Shown piece after piece: positions 54,622 to 63,905 of a DNA stretch of 64,000 bases (its first letter is position 1; every line of letters begins with the position of its first letter). Below the pieces are notes generated by a model. That model saw only the letters and a list, made by a program, of their open reading frames with translations, searched no databases and had not been told where the DNA came from. Source of the DNA: Candidatus Chlamydia sanziniae (GTDB lineage Bacteria > Chlamydiota > Chlamydiia > Chlamydiales > Chlamydiaceae); assembly GCF_001653975.1 (NCBI RefSeq), contig NZ_CP014639.1, positions 682,001 through 746,000 on the forward strand, given 5' to 3'. Both the position numbers and the translations under genes were made by a program.

Positions 54622-55214
54622 ATAGGCCTCCATATATTTGCGTAATGATTTAGAGTGGTTTGTGTGATTATTTTTTCTTGAATTAGGGTGCCCAGAAGTG
54701 GTAAGTCTAAGATTTGCATTAGCCATTGTTCTTCATCTTTGGGATAATTATTTAATATGATTCCCAAAATATTTAAGTTTCGAGCTCGCATTGCCTCTAC
54801 TGTTAAACATGTATGATTAATACTTCCGAGATAAGCTTTGCTAATAAGAAGCCAATAGCAAGGCCAAGATGAAAAAAAATCACCTTGAAGTTGATTTTGT
54901 GAACAAGGAGATAAAAATCCACCTGCAGTTTCAATAATCAGCGGAGCTGTAGTTTTGGGTAAGCAGATACGGTGTTCTTCTATTGGCATGTTTTCTAGAG
55001 CTGCTGCTTTATGGGGAGATAGGGCATGACGTAGTCTATAGGTTTCAGGGTGACATAGAGCACCAGAAAGCTTCTGAACAACCTTACTGTCAGAGTTATC
55101 CAAATTTCCTGCTTGTATCGGTTTCCAATACTCTGCTTTGAGCATTATCGTTAAGATGGAGCTAACGAAAGTTTTCCCCACGTTTGTGTCTATTCCTGCA
55201 ATGATGATGCGCAT
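54558..55214 (-). CDS. bioD: Dethiobiotin synthetase
   Basis: 218 residues. The P-loop variant IIIAGIDTNVGKTFVSSIL (residues 3-21) and LIIETAGGFLSP (where other BioD proteins have VEGAGG) identify it. It closes the ureido ring of dethiobiotin with ATP and CO2. T for V/G in the E-T-A-G-G motif is a small departure. It lies 6 bp after bioF and overlaps bioA. Confidence 0.92.
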   Translation of the reverse strand: MRIIIAGIDTNVGKTFVSSILTIMLKAEYWKPIQAGNLDNSDSKVVQKLSGALCHPETYRLRHALSPHKAAALENMPIEEHRICLPKTTAPLIIETAGGFLSPCSQNQLQGDFFSSWPCYWLLISKAYLGSINHTCLTVEAMRARNLNILGIILNNYPKDEEQWLMQILDLPLLGTLIQEKIITQTTLNHYANIWRPIWKNIEKTIRGSSGTPLPKLR

Positions 55215-55220
55215 AACTTT

Positions 55221-56351
55221 CTAAAGGACCTGAGTGAGTATGTTGAACAATTGTTGGATTTCTGTTTCTGTATTAAAAGTGTGCAAGCAAATACGTAGAA
55301 GCTCTTGCTTTTGCTTGACTGTAGGGCTAACAATAGGCCGTACATTATAACCTTCCTGTTGCAGTTTGTTGGCAATGTTCCGAACGCGAGCGCTCCCACA
55401 GACGCAAATCGATTGTATGGGAGTAGCAGCGTTGTCCTTCAGTAACTGGATATGTTGATCACAGGCCTGTTTGCGGAAATAATCAATGAGGTGAGTAAGG
55501 TATTTACGGTGGGAAGAAGCTCGTTTATTGTGTGTATAGGCAATATCTATAGCTGTAAGTGCATGTGCAGGTTGGGCAGTGGTATAGATGAAAGGTCTGC
55601 AGAAGTTAATCAGGTATTCTTTTAATAGGGCACTACCTGCAATTGCCGCGCCGTGAGTCCCCAGGGCTTTACTGAAGGTATACAAAGTTGCGAGTACACG
55701 GTCTTGGAGACCTAAGGAAGAAACAAGACCCTCACCTTGTTCTCCAAAAACACCAACGGCATGGGCTTCATCTACAATTAGGGCTGCAGAATAGGTTTCA
55801 CAGAGTTCACAAATAGTGTCTAGAGGTGCTAACGAACCGTGCAAGGAATATACAGACTCAACACAAACAAATGTTCGGCCGGAATAAGGGACGGCTAAGC
55901 GTTGTTGTAGATGTTGCATGTTGTTGTGTTTGAATGGAAAACTTTTTGCTTTGCTAAGTCGGATGCCATCATAGATTGAGGCATGAATATGAATATCATG
56001 AAGAACACGGTCTTGAGGAGTCGCAAGTGCGTAGAGCAACCCTAGGTTTGCTGTATAGCCTGTATTGAAGATGAGTGAACTTTCCATCCCATGATAATCA
56101 GCAATTTTCTGTTCAAGATCTTCATATTGTTGAGAATGGCCTGTAAGTAAACGCGATCCCGTAGCTCCTACGGTTGTTCTTGTACTCATGAATGCGTTTA
56201 GGATATCTGTTTGTAGTGCTGGAGAAGAGGCAAAGCCAAGATAGTCATTGGAAGTAAAATCTATAAGATGGTGAGTTGTTGTAAGAGAGCGCAAAGTATT
56301 CAGAGTTCTGCGTTTTTCTAGAGCGTCGATTAAGAAGGATTGGAATTGCAT
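55221..56351 (-). CDS. bioF: 8-amino-7-oxononanoate synthase
   Basis: 376 residues, an alpha-oxoamine synthase. [14 protein letters not shown] at the N-terminus, [16 protein letters not shown], and [11 protein letters not shown] with K228 as PLP lysine are intact. It condenses a pimeloyl thioester with alanine to KAPA, so it needs a pimeloyl supply that no gene here obviously makes. It overlaps bioB by 22 bp. Confidence 0.94.
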   Translation of the reverse strand: MQFQSFLIDALEKRRTLNTLRSLTTTHHLIDFTSNDYLGFASSPALQTDILNAFMSTRTTVGATGSRLLTGHSQQYEDLEQKIADYHGMESSLIFNTGYTANLGLLYALATPQDRVLHDIHIHASIYDGIRLSKAKSFPFKHNNMQHLQQRLAVPYSGRTFVCVESVYSLHGSLAPLDTICELCETYSAALIVDEAHAVGVFGEQGEGLVSSLGLQDRVLATLYTFSKALGTHGAAIAGSALLKEYLINFCRPFIYTTAQPAHALTAIDIAYTHNKRASSHRKYLTHLIDYFRKQACDQHIQLLKDNAATPIQSICVCGSARVRNIANKLQQEGYNVRPIVSPTVKQKQELLRICLHTFNTETEIQQLFNILTQVL

Positions 56352-57325
56352 CGTTTACCTCTGGGTATCGAAAACGATGGGCGAGGGATCATACCTAATA
56401 ATTTAATCATTGCGGCGTCATCACTTACATCGTTATTCTCTACTGTTAAAAGCTTATCACCATAAAATATAGAATTTGCTCCACAAAGAAAACATAGTGT
56501 TTGTTGTTCTACGGAAAGAAAAGCGCGACCTGCAGAAAGACGTACCATAGATTTGGGAAAAACAATCCGCGCTGTCGCTATCGTACGTAACATGTCCCAA
56601 AAGGAAAGAGGAGGTTGGTCTTGTAAAGGAGTACCATCAATAGGCCTAAGTAGGTTTATAGGTAGAGATTCAGGAGGATGTTTTCTATTGGCCAAAATAT
56701 AAAAAAGCTTGATACGATCTTCTGGAGTTTCTCCCATGCCTATGATGCCACCACAGCAGGAGTTGATTCCTGAATTGTTAACGACATCTAAAGTTTTTAA
56801 ACGATCTGCATAAGTACGTGTGGAGATAATTGTCTTATAAAATTCTGGAGAAGAATCTAAGTTATGATTGTATGCATAAAGCCCTGCGTCGTATAATTTT
56901 TGCGCTTGTTCAGACGAGAGCAGCCCCAAAGAACAGCACACTTCTACTCCGAGATTCGTAAGACTCTTTACCATGGCTAAAATGCGATCAAAATGATGGT
57001 TATCTTTTACATTACGCCAAGCAGCTCCTAAGCAAATTCGGGTTGCTCCAGAAGCAATCGCGCGTTTTGCTTCTTCAAGTACATCAACGATTTTCATCAT
57101 AGGTTCTGGTTTGACGTGGGTATTATAACGTGAAGATTGCGCACAATATGCGCAATCTTCAACGCATCCACCTGTTTTTACTGAGATGAGACAACAAGTT
57201 TGTAACTCTGAATGGGGAAAATTTTTACGTAGAATCGTATTTGCTTTATGGATAAGCTCAAAAACAGGGGTAGCGTAAGTTTCGCGTAGAGCATCTAATG
57301 TCCAAGATAGAGTGTCTTCTGTCAT
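56330..57325 (-). CDS. bioB: Biotin synthase
   Basis: 331 residues, a radical-SAM enzyme with the CxxxCxxC triad at C54, C58 and C61 ([11 protein letters not shown]). [34 protein letters not shown], and the [16 protein letters not shown] region are typical. It inserts sulfur into dethiobiotin. First gene of bioB-F-D-A-ferritin-like, with a promoter about 45 bases upstream. Confidence 0.96.
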   Translation of the reverse strand: MTEDTLSWTLDALRETYATPVFELIHKANTILRKNFPHSELQTCCLISVKTGGCVEDCAYCAQSSRYNTHVKPEPMMKIVDVLEEAKRAIASGATRICLGAAWRNVKDNHHFDRILAMVKSLTNLGVEVCCSLGLLSSEQAQKLYDAGLYAYNHNLDSSPEFYKTIISTRTYADRLKTLDVVNNSGINSCCGGIIGMGETPEDRIKLFYILANRKHPPESLPINLLRPIDGTPLQDQPPLSFWDMLRTIATARIVFPKSMVRLSAGRAFLSVEQQTLCFLCGANSIFYGDKLLTVENNDVSDDAAMIKLLGMIPRPSFSIPRGKRCNSNPS

Positions 57326-57367
57326 ATAAGGTATCTCAAGATAATAGATTCAAAGATTGACCTTAAA

Positions 57368-57395
57368 ATTTTACATGGAACCGCGTGAAAGTCAA
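57368..57395 (-). promoter_or_regulatory. Probable sigma-66 promoter of the biotin operon
   Basis: On the minus strand TTGACT (57390-57395), 16-base spacer, TAAAAT (57368-57373). Transcription would start about 36 bases upstream of the bioB ATG. This is one of the closest matches to consensus in the window; assignment is by eye. Confidence 0.5.
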
Positions 57396-57540
57396 CATGA
57401 ACCAATTTTTTCAATGTGTTTATAGCTATATTATTTGGATAAATCTCTAGTGGGTGCTTGGATATACATGTGTATGCTGCTCACGCGTGTGCGATTTTAA
57501 CCCAGTATGTGGAGCAAAGTTTTAAATTTTTCAGTACATG

Positions 57541-57574
57541 AAAAATCCTTATTCATAGGAAATTAAGGATTTTT
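57541..57574. terminator. Strong bidirectional terminator hairpin
   Basis: Perfect 11-bp stem AAAAATCCTTA (57541-57551) and TAAGGATTTTT (57564-57574), 12-base loop, A/T runs on both ends. It would stop leftward transcripts from the hydroxylase/transporter genes ahead of the bioB promoter. Confidence 0.75.
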
Positions 57575-57776
57575 TCACTTTTGGAAAAAATAGGGTTTCT
57601 TACACTTATATAGCTATAAAGTGGGGACAGAGAAGTATCTTCTGTGAGGAATTATACTTATTTCTTTTTTTATAATACAAGAACAAGAGAAAATTCTCGT
57701 GACGATTCCTGCTCCAAAGGTTTGAATGACACGTAATAGCATTCTGGGTGTTGTAATGTTTTATCAGTACGACTCT

Positions 57777-57816
57777 TTATTGACTGAGGTATAGGTTATA
57801 GGTATTGAGTCAATAA
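57777..57816. repeat. Perfect 9-bp inverted repeat with GGTATAGG-rich loop
   Basis: TTATTGACT (57777-57785) and AGTCAATAA (57808-57816) flank a 22-base loop with GGTATAGGTTATAGGTAT. There is no T-run after it, so it is not an ordinary terminator. Confidence 0.7.
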
Positions 57817-58094
57817 TTCCTTAGGTTAAACATGTGAATCTACCCTGAGGAGGATTTCGATATTGTATATTTTTTAGTTCATTTCTGATTCTTACAGTAA
57901 TAAAGCCTCAATACGTGGGTTAGGGTAAAAAATTAAAAAAAACTTCTATGGAATTCTAGATTACGGGACTTTTTTTATTTGAAATGTGCACTCTTCATAT
58001 AATTGCTATTTTATTGTTTAAACTAAGTTAAATAGTCTCCTAGAGTTATCTAGCAAATTGTTTTAATAAAAAATGGGATATCAATATTTACTTA

Positions 58095-58790
58095 CTAGTG
58101 GTTAACTGAGAATGTCGATTTTATTGTGGTAGCTATAGGAATTCCTAGAGTTTTTTGAATTTTCCCAACAATCCAACAGAAAACAGGTGTGGTGAGTACG
58201 CAAAAAGTGATTTTATAAATATAGGAGTAGCTCATAATTTGTAGAGTTTGTGTAAAAGGAAGTCGTAGTCCAAAGTACAAAATGCATGTATCGACAATAA
58301 ACGTATCAGGAATTTGTGATAACCATGTAGATCCGTTACTGCGTAGCCAAAGTAAGGTTGTAGGAGTACGGCGTTTTAAAAAATTGTAAAGAGCAATATC
58401 GATATGTTGCGAAACAATAAAAGCTAATAACGAAGCAAAAAATCGGAGAGGACTTAAATCAAAAAGACAATGCCAAGCAGTTTGTATTTCAGGAGAAGTT
58501 GCAGGGAAAAACATGAAGATTTGTACTATCGAGGAGACAACAAGATTCGCAATAAATGCAGAGTAAATCATAATTCGGGCTTGTTTTGGCCCAAAGATTT
58601 CATTCACAACATCTGATATAACGAAAGTTAAAGGATAGAGAATGAGACCTCCAGGAATAGTAAATCCAAAGAAATTTGTCGGGATTAACTTAGAAGAGAG
58701 AACAAGATTTGAGAGAATAAGAATAAGATGAAATGCAAGGGAAAGATATGAGAATACAAGAGTTTTCCTGTAGGTAACATTTATGAGCAC
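58095..58790 (-). CDS. Queuosine-precursor transporter-type membrane protein (YhhQ/DUF165)
   Basis: 231 residues from GTG 58790, preceded by GGAGG and overlapping the hydroxylase stop by 10 bp. Six or seven membrane segments; the family signature is IPGGLILYPLTFVISDVVNEIFGPKQAR (residues about 47-74, the D-x-x-x-E-x-x-G motif), with R-S-N-G-S-T-W-L-S-Q-I-P-D-T-F later. In E. coli YhhQ imports preQ0/preQ1, and the family also takes up other queuosine precursors. It could salvage queuine-related bases from the host, but substrate is not visible. Confidence 0.85.
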   Translation of the reverse strand: MLINVTYRKTLVFSYLSLAFHLILILSNLVLSSKLIPTNFFGFTIPGGLILYPLTFVISDVVNEIFGPKQARIMIYSAFIANLVVSSIVQIFMFFPATSPEIQTAWHCLFDLSPLRFFASLLAFIVSQHIDIALYNFLKRRTPTTLLWLRSNGSTWLSQIPDTFIVDTCILYFGLRLPFTQTLQIMSYSYIYKITFCVLTTPVFCWIVGKIQKTLGIPIATTIKSTFSVNH

Positions 58791-59596
58791 AGTACCTCCA
58801 ATTCGGGAAAGTAGAGTGCATCATAGTCTGCATCAATAGATTCCAATTCTCCATGATCGAGCCTAGCTTCTATTTCTATAGTTATCTCAATGAGTTGATC
58901 AAAATGACTTAAAGTAAACAAAGTGGTTTGCAAGGTTTGAGAGTCAAAGGGACGATGAATAATGTGATCGAGGCACCAAGGGAAAACAAGAACACGTTTG
59001 CTAAAGGCGTGAGTGAGTTCTTGTGGTGAACCTAACAATACGGCGCCGTAAGCTTGTCTTTTGCCCTGATTTTCAATAAGTCCACTCTCTACGGTGAACC
59101 AAAAGCAACGTATAAGGGCAACTAAATTACTTTTTAGCACTTGTTGACGTTTCTCCTTAGTAAAGAGATCCCGTGCTCTTGTTACGGCTTTTTGAAAAAT
59201 TCTTCCCATGTGAGAAAAGAAGTAAGTAAACGCGGGGTGAAGAAGCCAAGGGACATGACCCACCAGGTCGTGCAGCATATCTGGAGCATGCGCAAACTGA
59301 TCATCTTTCATATCACGAAGTTGTGTAACTATAGGGAAATTCTTGTTTGCCAATAGAGCTAAGTAATTGTGAGGAGGTTCAAAACCTTCAATAGGAAAAC
59401 AAGAGAACCCTGTTTTTGATTGGAGAATTGTTGCGATGTCATGGCCGTTAACAGGATGAGAAAGTAAACCTAACGTTTCCAAATAATCAAAAAAAAGCTT
59501 AGGACAATGACGACGCCAGAGAGAGTATCGCGAGGAAATAAGTTGACTCCATAAGGTTTGTTGCTTGTCAGAGGGTCCAGAAAAAACAAAAATCAT
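58781..59596 (-). CDS. Aromatic amino acid hydroxylase (pterin-type, non-haem iron)
   Basis: 271 residues, close to the size of bacterial phenylalanine hydroxylases. The iron triad is present as H109, H114 and E170 in MLHDLVGHVPWLLHP and RCFWFTVESGLIENQG. GHDIATILQSKTGFSCFP is near the pterin/substrate side. C. pneumoniae encodes a functional aromatic amino acid hydroxylase in the matching neighbourhood, shown to act on phenylalanine and tryptophan as I recall. It needs a reduced pterin; none of the pterin genes are here. Translation is coupled to the transporter gene downstream. Confidence 0.9.
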   Translation of the reverse strand: MIFVFSGPSDKQQTLWSQLISSRYSLWRRHCPKLFFDYLETLGLLSHPVNGHDIATILQSKTGFSCFPIEGFEPPHNYLALLANKNFPIVTQLRDMKDDQFAHAPDMLHDLVGHVPWLLHPAFTYFFSHMGRIFQKAVTRARDLFTKEKRQQVLKSNLVALIRCFWFTVESGLIENQGKRQAYGAVLLGSPQELTHAFSKRVLVFPWCLDHIIHRPFDSQTLQTTLFTLSHFDQLIEITIEIEARLDHGELESIDADYDALYFPELEVLCS

Positions 59597-59725
59597 AGAA
59601 ACACAGACAATTACCCCACTGCCCGTAATAAAATTCGGGATGCGACAAAAGAGAGAAAAAGGTTAAAGACTTGTAACTTTTGAAAAAGAAGTTAAATCAG
59701 AAAGGTGTTTTTGTCAATCTAAAGC

Positions 59726-59756
59726 TTGATGCTCTTTACCGGTCTACTGTACAGTA
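59726..59756 (+). promoter_or_regulatory. Candidate dapB promoter with palindromic operator
   Basis: TTGATG (59726-59731), 18-base spacer, TACAGT (59750-59755). The -10 lies in a perfect 12-bp palindrome TACTGTACAGTA (59745-59756). The overlap of dyad and -10 suggests a repressor site; the regulator is unknown. Confidence 0.35.
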
Positions 59757-59795
59757 TGTTTCTCATGGTGTTGCAAAAAATTAGGAAGGGAAAAT

Positions 59796-60566
59796 ATGCA
59801 AGTAGGAGTTATCGGGTGTTCAGGAAGGACAGGAAGTCGCATTGTAACTTGCTTAGAACAAAATTCTAAATACAAGGTAGGACCGGGATTTTCGCGTAAA
59901 AGTTCGTTTTCGCTTTCTCATATTGTGCAAAGTAATGACGTACTTGTGGATTTTTCCACTCCTCATGTTACTGAAGAATTAATTGATCAGCTGCAGTATT
60001 TCCCTAAGCCTGTGATTATTGGAACTTCAGCATTTCCTGGAAATTTTGATAGAAGGAGAGAAAAATTGCAAACATTGGTGTGTAAGGTTCCTGTAGTGCT
60101 TTGCCCTAATGTGAGCATGGGAGCTTATGTACAAAAGCGTCTTGTTACGCTATTGGCACAGTTATGCAATGAATGTTATGACATTCGCATTACGGAAACT
60201 CATCATCGGAATAAACAGGATCGTATATCAGGAACTGCTCAAGATTTAGTCACCACTGTATGTAGAACAAAGCTAGACTGTTGGGGACAGGAATATTCTT
60301 TAGGATCTTTTGGCAAAACAGGGAGAAAAATTGAGTTGCATTCTTCTCGAGTAGGAGATGTCCCTGGAGAGCATGAGGTTGCTTTTGTCAGTAATGGAGA
60401 GCAAATTATCGTACGTCACACAGTATTTTCCCGTGAAGTATTTGCCTTAGGAGTGTTACATATTTTAGATTGGCTTTTTACTGTGAACCCTGAACCTTCT
60501 CTTTATGGTTTTGAGGATGCACTAAAGGTTGCCTTGTGGGATGAACATTGCTTGCTTAAAAAATAA
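59796..60566 (+). CDS. dapB: 4-hydroxy-tetrahydrodipicolinate reductase
   Basis: 256 residues; ribosome site AGGAAGGG before ATG. N-terminal nucleotide loop VGVIGCSGRTGSRIV and active-site ETHHRNKQDRISGTA match DapB, though the usual K-D-A-P-S-G-T reads K-Q-D-R-I-S-G-T here, a known kind of family variation. It makes tetrahydrodipicolinate for meso-diaminopimelate. It is separated from asd by 149 bp that hold a promoter. Confidence 0.92.
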   Translation: MQVGVIGCSGRTGSRIVTCLEQNSKYKVGPGFSRKSSFSLSHIVQSNDVLVDFSTPHVTEELIDQLQYFPKPVIIGTSAFPGNFDRRREKLQTLVCKVPVVLCPNVSMGAYVQKRLVTLLAQLCNECYDIRITETHHRNKQDRISGTAQDLVTTVCRTKLDCWGQEYSLGSFGKTGRKIELHSSRVGDVPGEHEVAFVSNGEQIIVRHTVFSREVFALGVLHILDWLFTVNPEPSLYGFEDALKVALWDEHCLLKK

Positions 60567-60665
60567 AACCATTATTAGAATGGGGTCACAGAGGTTCTTA
60601 AAACGCCAGATATAAGAAAATTTAAGTAATTTTTAAGACACGTCTTTCTAGACAAATATTCTTAT

Positions 60666-60694
60666 TTGTTAATTTCGAATGAGCACAATATAAC
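60666..60694 (+). promoter_or_regulatory. Probable sigma-66 promoter of asd-lysC-dapA
   Basis: TTGTTA (60666-60671), 17-base spacer, TATAAC (60689-60694). The start of transcription would be about 15 bases before the asd ATG at 60716, with GGGAAAGGA as ribosome site. Suggests asd, lysC and dapA are transcribed apart from dapB. Confidence 0.45.
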
Positions 60695-60715
60695 AATCGG
60701 GAAAGGAAAAAAGTA

Positions 60716-61717
60716 ATGCAAGTCGCTGTTTTAGGGGCTACCGGACTTGTTGGTCAGAAATTCATGGCTTTGCTACACAAATGGTATGACTGGACTGTCG
60801 CTGAGATTGTTGCTTCAGAATCTAAATATAGACAACTTTATGGTTCCGTGTGTCTTTGGCAGGAACCGCTTGGTCCAATGCCTAAGAAAGTAAGTTCTCT
60901 ATTGTTACGTAAGGTGGAAGAACTTGAATCCCCTATTGTTGTCTCTTTTTTACCAACAGCACGTGCTAAATTGATAGAGGCGTATTGTCTTTCCCAAGGC
61001 AAAATAATTTTTTCTAATACTTCAGCACATCGTATGTATCCTTGGGTACCCATAATCATTCCTGAATTAAATGCGGATCACATTCAGCTTATTGAAAAGC
61101 AACCTTATCCAGGAAAAATCATTACAAATCCTAATTGTTGTGTTTCGGGTATTGCCCTTGCTTTGGCGCCTCTTAGAGTTCTTTGCATTGATCATGTGCA
61201 CATTGTTACTTTGCAATCTGGAAGTGGCGCAGGTTATCCTGGAGTTCCTTCGTTAGACCTCCTTGCCAATACAATTCCTCATATTGTAGGGGAAGAAGAA
61301 AAAATTCTTAGGGAAACACAAAAAATTTTAGGTACAATTCAACAGCCTTTAAATTTTAAGCTCTCAGTTTCAGTACATAGGGTACCTGTAGTTTACGGCC
61401 ATACCCTAACATTGCATGTTACTTTTGTTCAGCCTATAGACTTGGAAGAAGTTCTTAGCTGTTATCAAAAGAAAAATGAGGAATTTCCGGATACCTATAA
61501 GCTTTATAATCACCCTTGGGATCCACAAGCACGAAAACATCTCTCTCATGATGATATGGGCGTTCATATAGGACCGATTACTTATGGCGGAGATGCCTGT
61601 ACTATAAAAATGAATGTTTTAATACATAATCTCGTCCGTGGTGCTGCAGGTGCTTTGCTTGCGAATATGGCAAATTATTACCAACAGTATCTCGGGAGGA
61701 AAGAATGCCTCACGTAG
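60716..61717 (+). CDS. asd: Aspartate-semialdehyde dehydrogenase
   Basis: 333 residues. NADP loop VAVLGATGLVGQKFMALL, and the catalytic cysteine in ITNPNCCVSGIALALAPL, followed by GSGAGYPGVPSLDLL and VHRVPVVYGHTLTLHV, are all family features. It reduces aspartyl phosphate to the semialdehyde, the branch before DapA. Overlaps lysC by 13 bp. Confidence 0.95.
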   Translation: MQVAVLGATGLVGQKFMALLHKWYDWTVAEIVASESKYRQLYGSVCLWQEPLGPMPKKVSSLLLRKVEELESPIVVSFLPTARAKLIEAYCLSQGKIIFSNTSAHRMYPWVPIIIPELNADHIQLIEKQPYPGKIITNPNCCVSGIALALAPLRVLCIDHVHIVTLQSGSGAGYPGVPSLDLLANTIPHIVGEEEKILRETQKILGTIQQPLNFKLSVSVHRVPVVYGHTLTLHVTFVQPIDLEEVLSCYQKKNEEFPDTYKLYNHPWDPQARKHLSHDDMGVHIGPITYGGDACTIKMNVLIHNLVRGAAGALLANMANYYQQYLGRKECLT

Positions 61718-63024
61718 TTTATAAATTCGGTGGAACTAACTTGGCAACGGCAGAAAATATTCAGACAGTCTGTGATATTATTTGCGCGGACAAGCCTAAT
61801 TTTGTTGTTGTCAGTGCTATTGCTGGTATGACAGATCTTCTAGATCGCTTTTGCTCTGTTTCTCTAGAAGAACGGCCAAGATTACTGCAAGAGTTTAAAG
61901 ACAAACATGAGCAAATTATCAAAGAGTTAGGGATTCCTTTCTCTTTGCTTTCTTGGATGTCTCGTTTAACTCGTTATTTACAGCAGCCGTGGCTCTCTGC
62001 TCTGGACTCTGCGAGTATTCTCGCTTTAGGTGAAGATCTTTCTGCTTCTTTGGTGCATACTGTTTGTCATATTAGAGGCCTAGCTTTAGGATTTTTAGAG
62101 GCCCGAAGTATTATTTTGACAGATGATCATTATAATTGCGCAACGCCAGATGTTATACGCATGCAAAAAAAATGGCATCATCTCCGGCTGTATCAAGAGT
62201 GTTATATTACTCAAGGGTTTATTGGAGCCAGCCGTTCAGGAGACACTACCTTATTAGGTCGTGGAGGAAGTGATTATACCGCAGCTTTAATTGCAGAGAT
62301 GTGTGGAGCTTATGAAGTGCGGATCTATACTGATGTCAATGGGATTTATACTATGGATCCTAAAATCATAGAAGATGCTCAGCAAATTCCAGAACTCAGT
62401 TTTGAAGAAATGAAAAATCTTGCTACCTTTGGAGCTAAGGTACTCTATCCTCCTATGCTTGCTCCTTGTATCCGCGCGGGAATTCCTATTTTTGTTACCT
62501 CAACTTTTGATCCTATAAAAGGAGGAACATGGATTTATGCTATGGATAAAACTATAAGGGACGAGCCCTGTGTAAAAGCATTATCATTGCGCCAGCATCA
62601 AAGTTTCTGTTCTATAGATTATAGTTTGCTAGGTCATCGAGGCTTGGATGAGGTATTGCGAATTTTGGAGTCTTATGAAATTCTTCCTGAATTGATGACA
62701 GCCCAAGGAAATGTAGTTACATTCATCATAGATGACGCCCTTATTTCTAAAGAAGCCCAGGAACACCTTGTTGCCGTACTATCTTCATTTAGTTTAATAA
62801 GACTGTATCATGATTTAGCCTTAGTGACTATGATTGGGGATGGATTATCATCGCCAAAAGTTGTTTCCACTATTACAGAAAAACTGTACAATTTACCCTG
62901 GCCTATATTATGTTGTTGTCAAAGTCAGATGTCTTTGAGTTTTGTTGTCTCTGCAGAACTAGCAGAAGATATTGTACAACAGTTTCATAATGATTATGTG
63001 AAACAAAATATATTAGTAGTGTAG
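61705..63024 (+). CDS. lysC: Aspartokinase
   Basis: 439 residues. N-terminal signature VYKFGGTNLATAENIQ, LLGRGGSDYTAALIAEM, and YTDVNGIYTMDPKI define the kinase domain (1-260); the last about 150 residues form ACT-like domains (SFCSIDYSLLGHRGLDEVLRIL). ACT domains in aspartokinases bind lysine or threonine, so feedback is likely. Overlaps asd, 11 bp before dapA. Confidence 0.94.
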   Translation: MPHVVYKFGGTNLATAENIQTVCDIICADKPNFVVVSAIAGMTDLLDRFCSVSLEERPRLLQEFKDKHEQIIKELGIPFSLLSWMSRLTRYLQQPWLSALDSASILALGEDLSASLVHTVCHIRGLALGFLEARSIILTDDHYNCATPDVIRMQKKWHHLRLYQECYITQGFIGASRSGDTTLLGRGGSDYTAALIAEMCGAYEVRIYTDVNGIYTMDPKIIEDAQQIPELSFEEMKNLATFGAKVLYPPMLAPCIRAGIPIFVTSTFDPIKGGTWIYAMDKTIRDEPCVKALSLRQHQSFCSIDYSLLGHRGLDEVLRILESYEILPELMTAQGNVVTFIIDDALISKEAQEHLVAVLSSFSLIRLYHDLALVTMIGDGLSSPKVVSTITEKLYNLPWPILCCCQSQMSLSFVVSAELAEDIVQQFHNDYVKQNILVV

Positions 63025-63035
63025 GAAGACCTAAC

Positions 63036-63905
63036 ATGCGCTTACTTACAGCATGCGTCACACCTTTTTTGCTAGATTGTAGTATAGATTTTCTTAGTCT
63101 AGAGCAACTGTTGCGTTTTCAGAATGGTATCGCAGATGGCATCCTCCTTTTGGGAACTACAGGTGAAATCCTCTCCTTAACTTTAGAAGAAAAACAAGAA
63201 ATAGTCAGTTTTGCCTGCAACTTGCAGCTTGACCTCCCTATTTTTGTAGGTGTTCCAGGTATATTGTTAAATCAAGCCTTGCAATGGATAGATTTCTGTA
63301 ATCATTTGCCAATTTCTGGTTTTTTGATGACTAGTCCTATCTACGCAAGACCGGGCATTCGAGGACAGACCCTTTGGTTCCAAACATTACTTAATGCAGC
63401 TGTACATCCTGTAATCTTATATAATATCCCTTTGAGAGCTGCAGCTCCACTTTATGTAGAAACTGTACAGGCATTAGCACATCACCCACAATTCTATGCA
63501 ATTAAAGATTCTGGTGATTCCATAGAAAGATTCCAGCATTATAGAGAGAGCGCCTCACACATCCGCCTATATTGTGGTAACGATCAACTTTGGCCTAAAA
63601 TGGCAGCATGCGGGGCCTATGGGATGATTTCTGCTACCGCAAATATTTGGCCTAAGCAAACTCGTGATTATATAAATCATCCTTCTTCTGTAGAATATGA
63701 TACATTATGGCAAGAAATGTACCGGTGGCTCTATAGAACCACCAATCCTATTGCTGTAAAGGTGGTTCTTAATTACAAAAAACATATCGCGACTTCTATG
63801 TTACGTTTACCTTTATCTGTTGAGGATTTTGATCAAGCAGGCTCTTTGCCTTTGATGGTGGATAAGATGAACAACTGCTGGCCACAACCATATCTTTCTA
63901 AATAG
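63036..63905 (+). CDS. dapA: 4-hydroxy-tetrahydrodipicolinate synthase
   Basis: 289 residues. LLLGTTGEILSLTLEEK (the T-T pair), VILYNIPLRAA (the Tyr) and FYAIKDSGDSIERF (the Schiff-base Lys) give the catalytic set of DapA. It condenses pyruvate with aspartate semialdehyde. With dapB, asd and lysC it makes the precursor of meso-diaminopimelate for chlamydial peptidoglycan; the last steps (DapL, DapF) are elsewhere. Confidence 0.95.
   Translation: MRLLTACVTPFLLDCSIDFLSLEQLLRFQNGIADGILLLGTTGEILSLTLEEKQEIVSFACNLQLDLPIFVGVPGILLNQALQWIDFCNHLPISGFLMTSPIYARPGIRGQTLWFQTLLNAAVHPVILYNIPLRAAAPLYVETVQALAHHPQFYAIKDSGDSIERFQHYRESASHIRLYCGNDQLWPKMAACGAYGMISATANIWPKQTRDYINHPSSVEYDTLWQEMYRWLYRTTNPIAVKVVLNYKKHIATSMLRLPLSVEDFDQAGSLPLMVDKMNNCWPQPYLSK

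Larger units (their letters stand above)
57326..58094. other. 769-bp gap without a credible gene, upstream of bioB
   Basis: No open frame with a ribosome site and protein-like composition stands out. The right part is AT-rich with runs of T and A, as expected past the end of the transporter gene. It holds a strong bidirectional hairpin (57541-57574), a perfect 9-bp inverted repeat (57777-57816), two copies of TATAGCTATA (near 57421 and 57610), and the probable bioB promoter at the left end. This may be the remains of a lost gene or a regulatory region. Confidence 0.6.

Noticed and set aside
59597..59795. PreQ1 riboswitch ahead of the hydroxylase/transporter genes
   Set aside because: Looked for because of the YhhQ-type gene; no preQ1-type stem and A-rich tail pattern found on the minus strand, only a small CCCG/CGGG hairpin.
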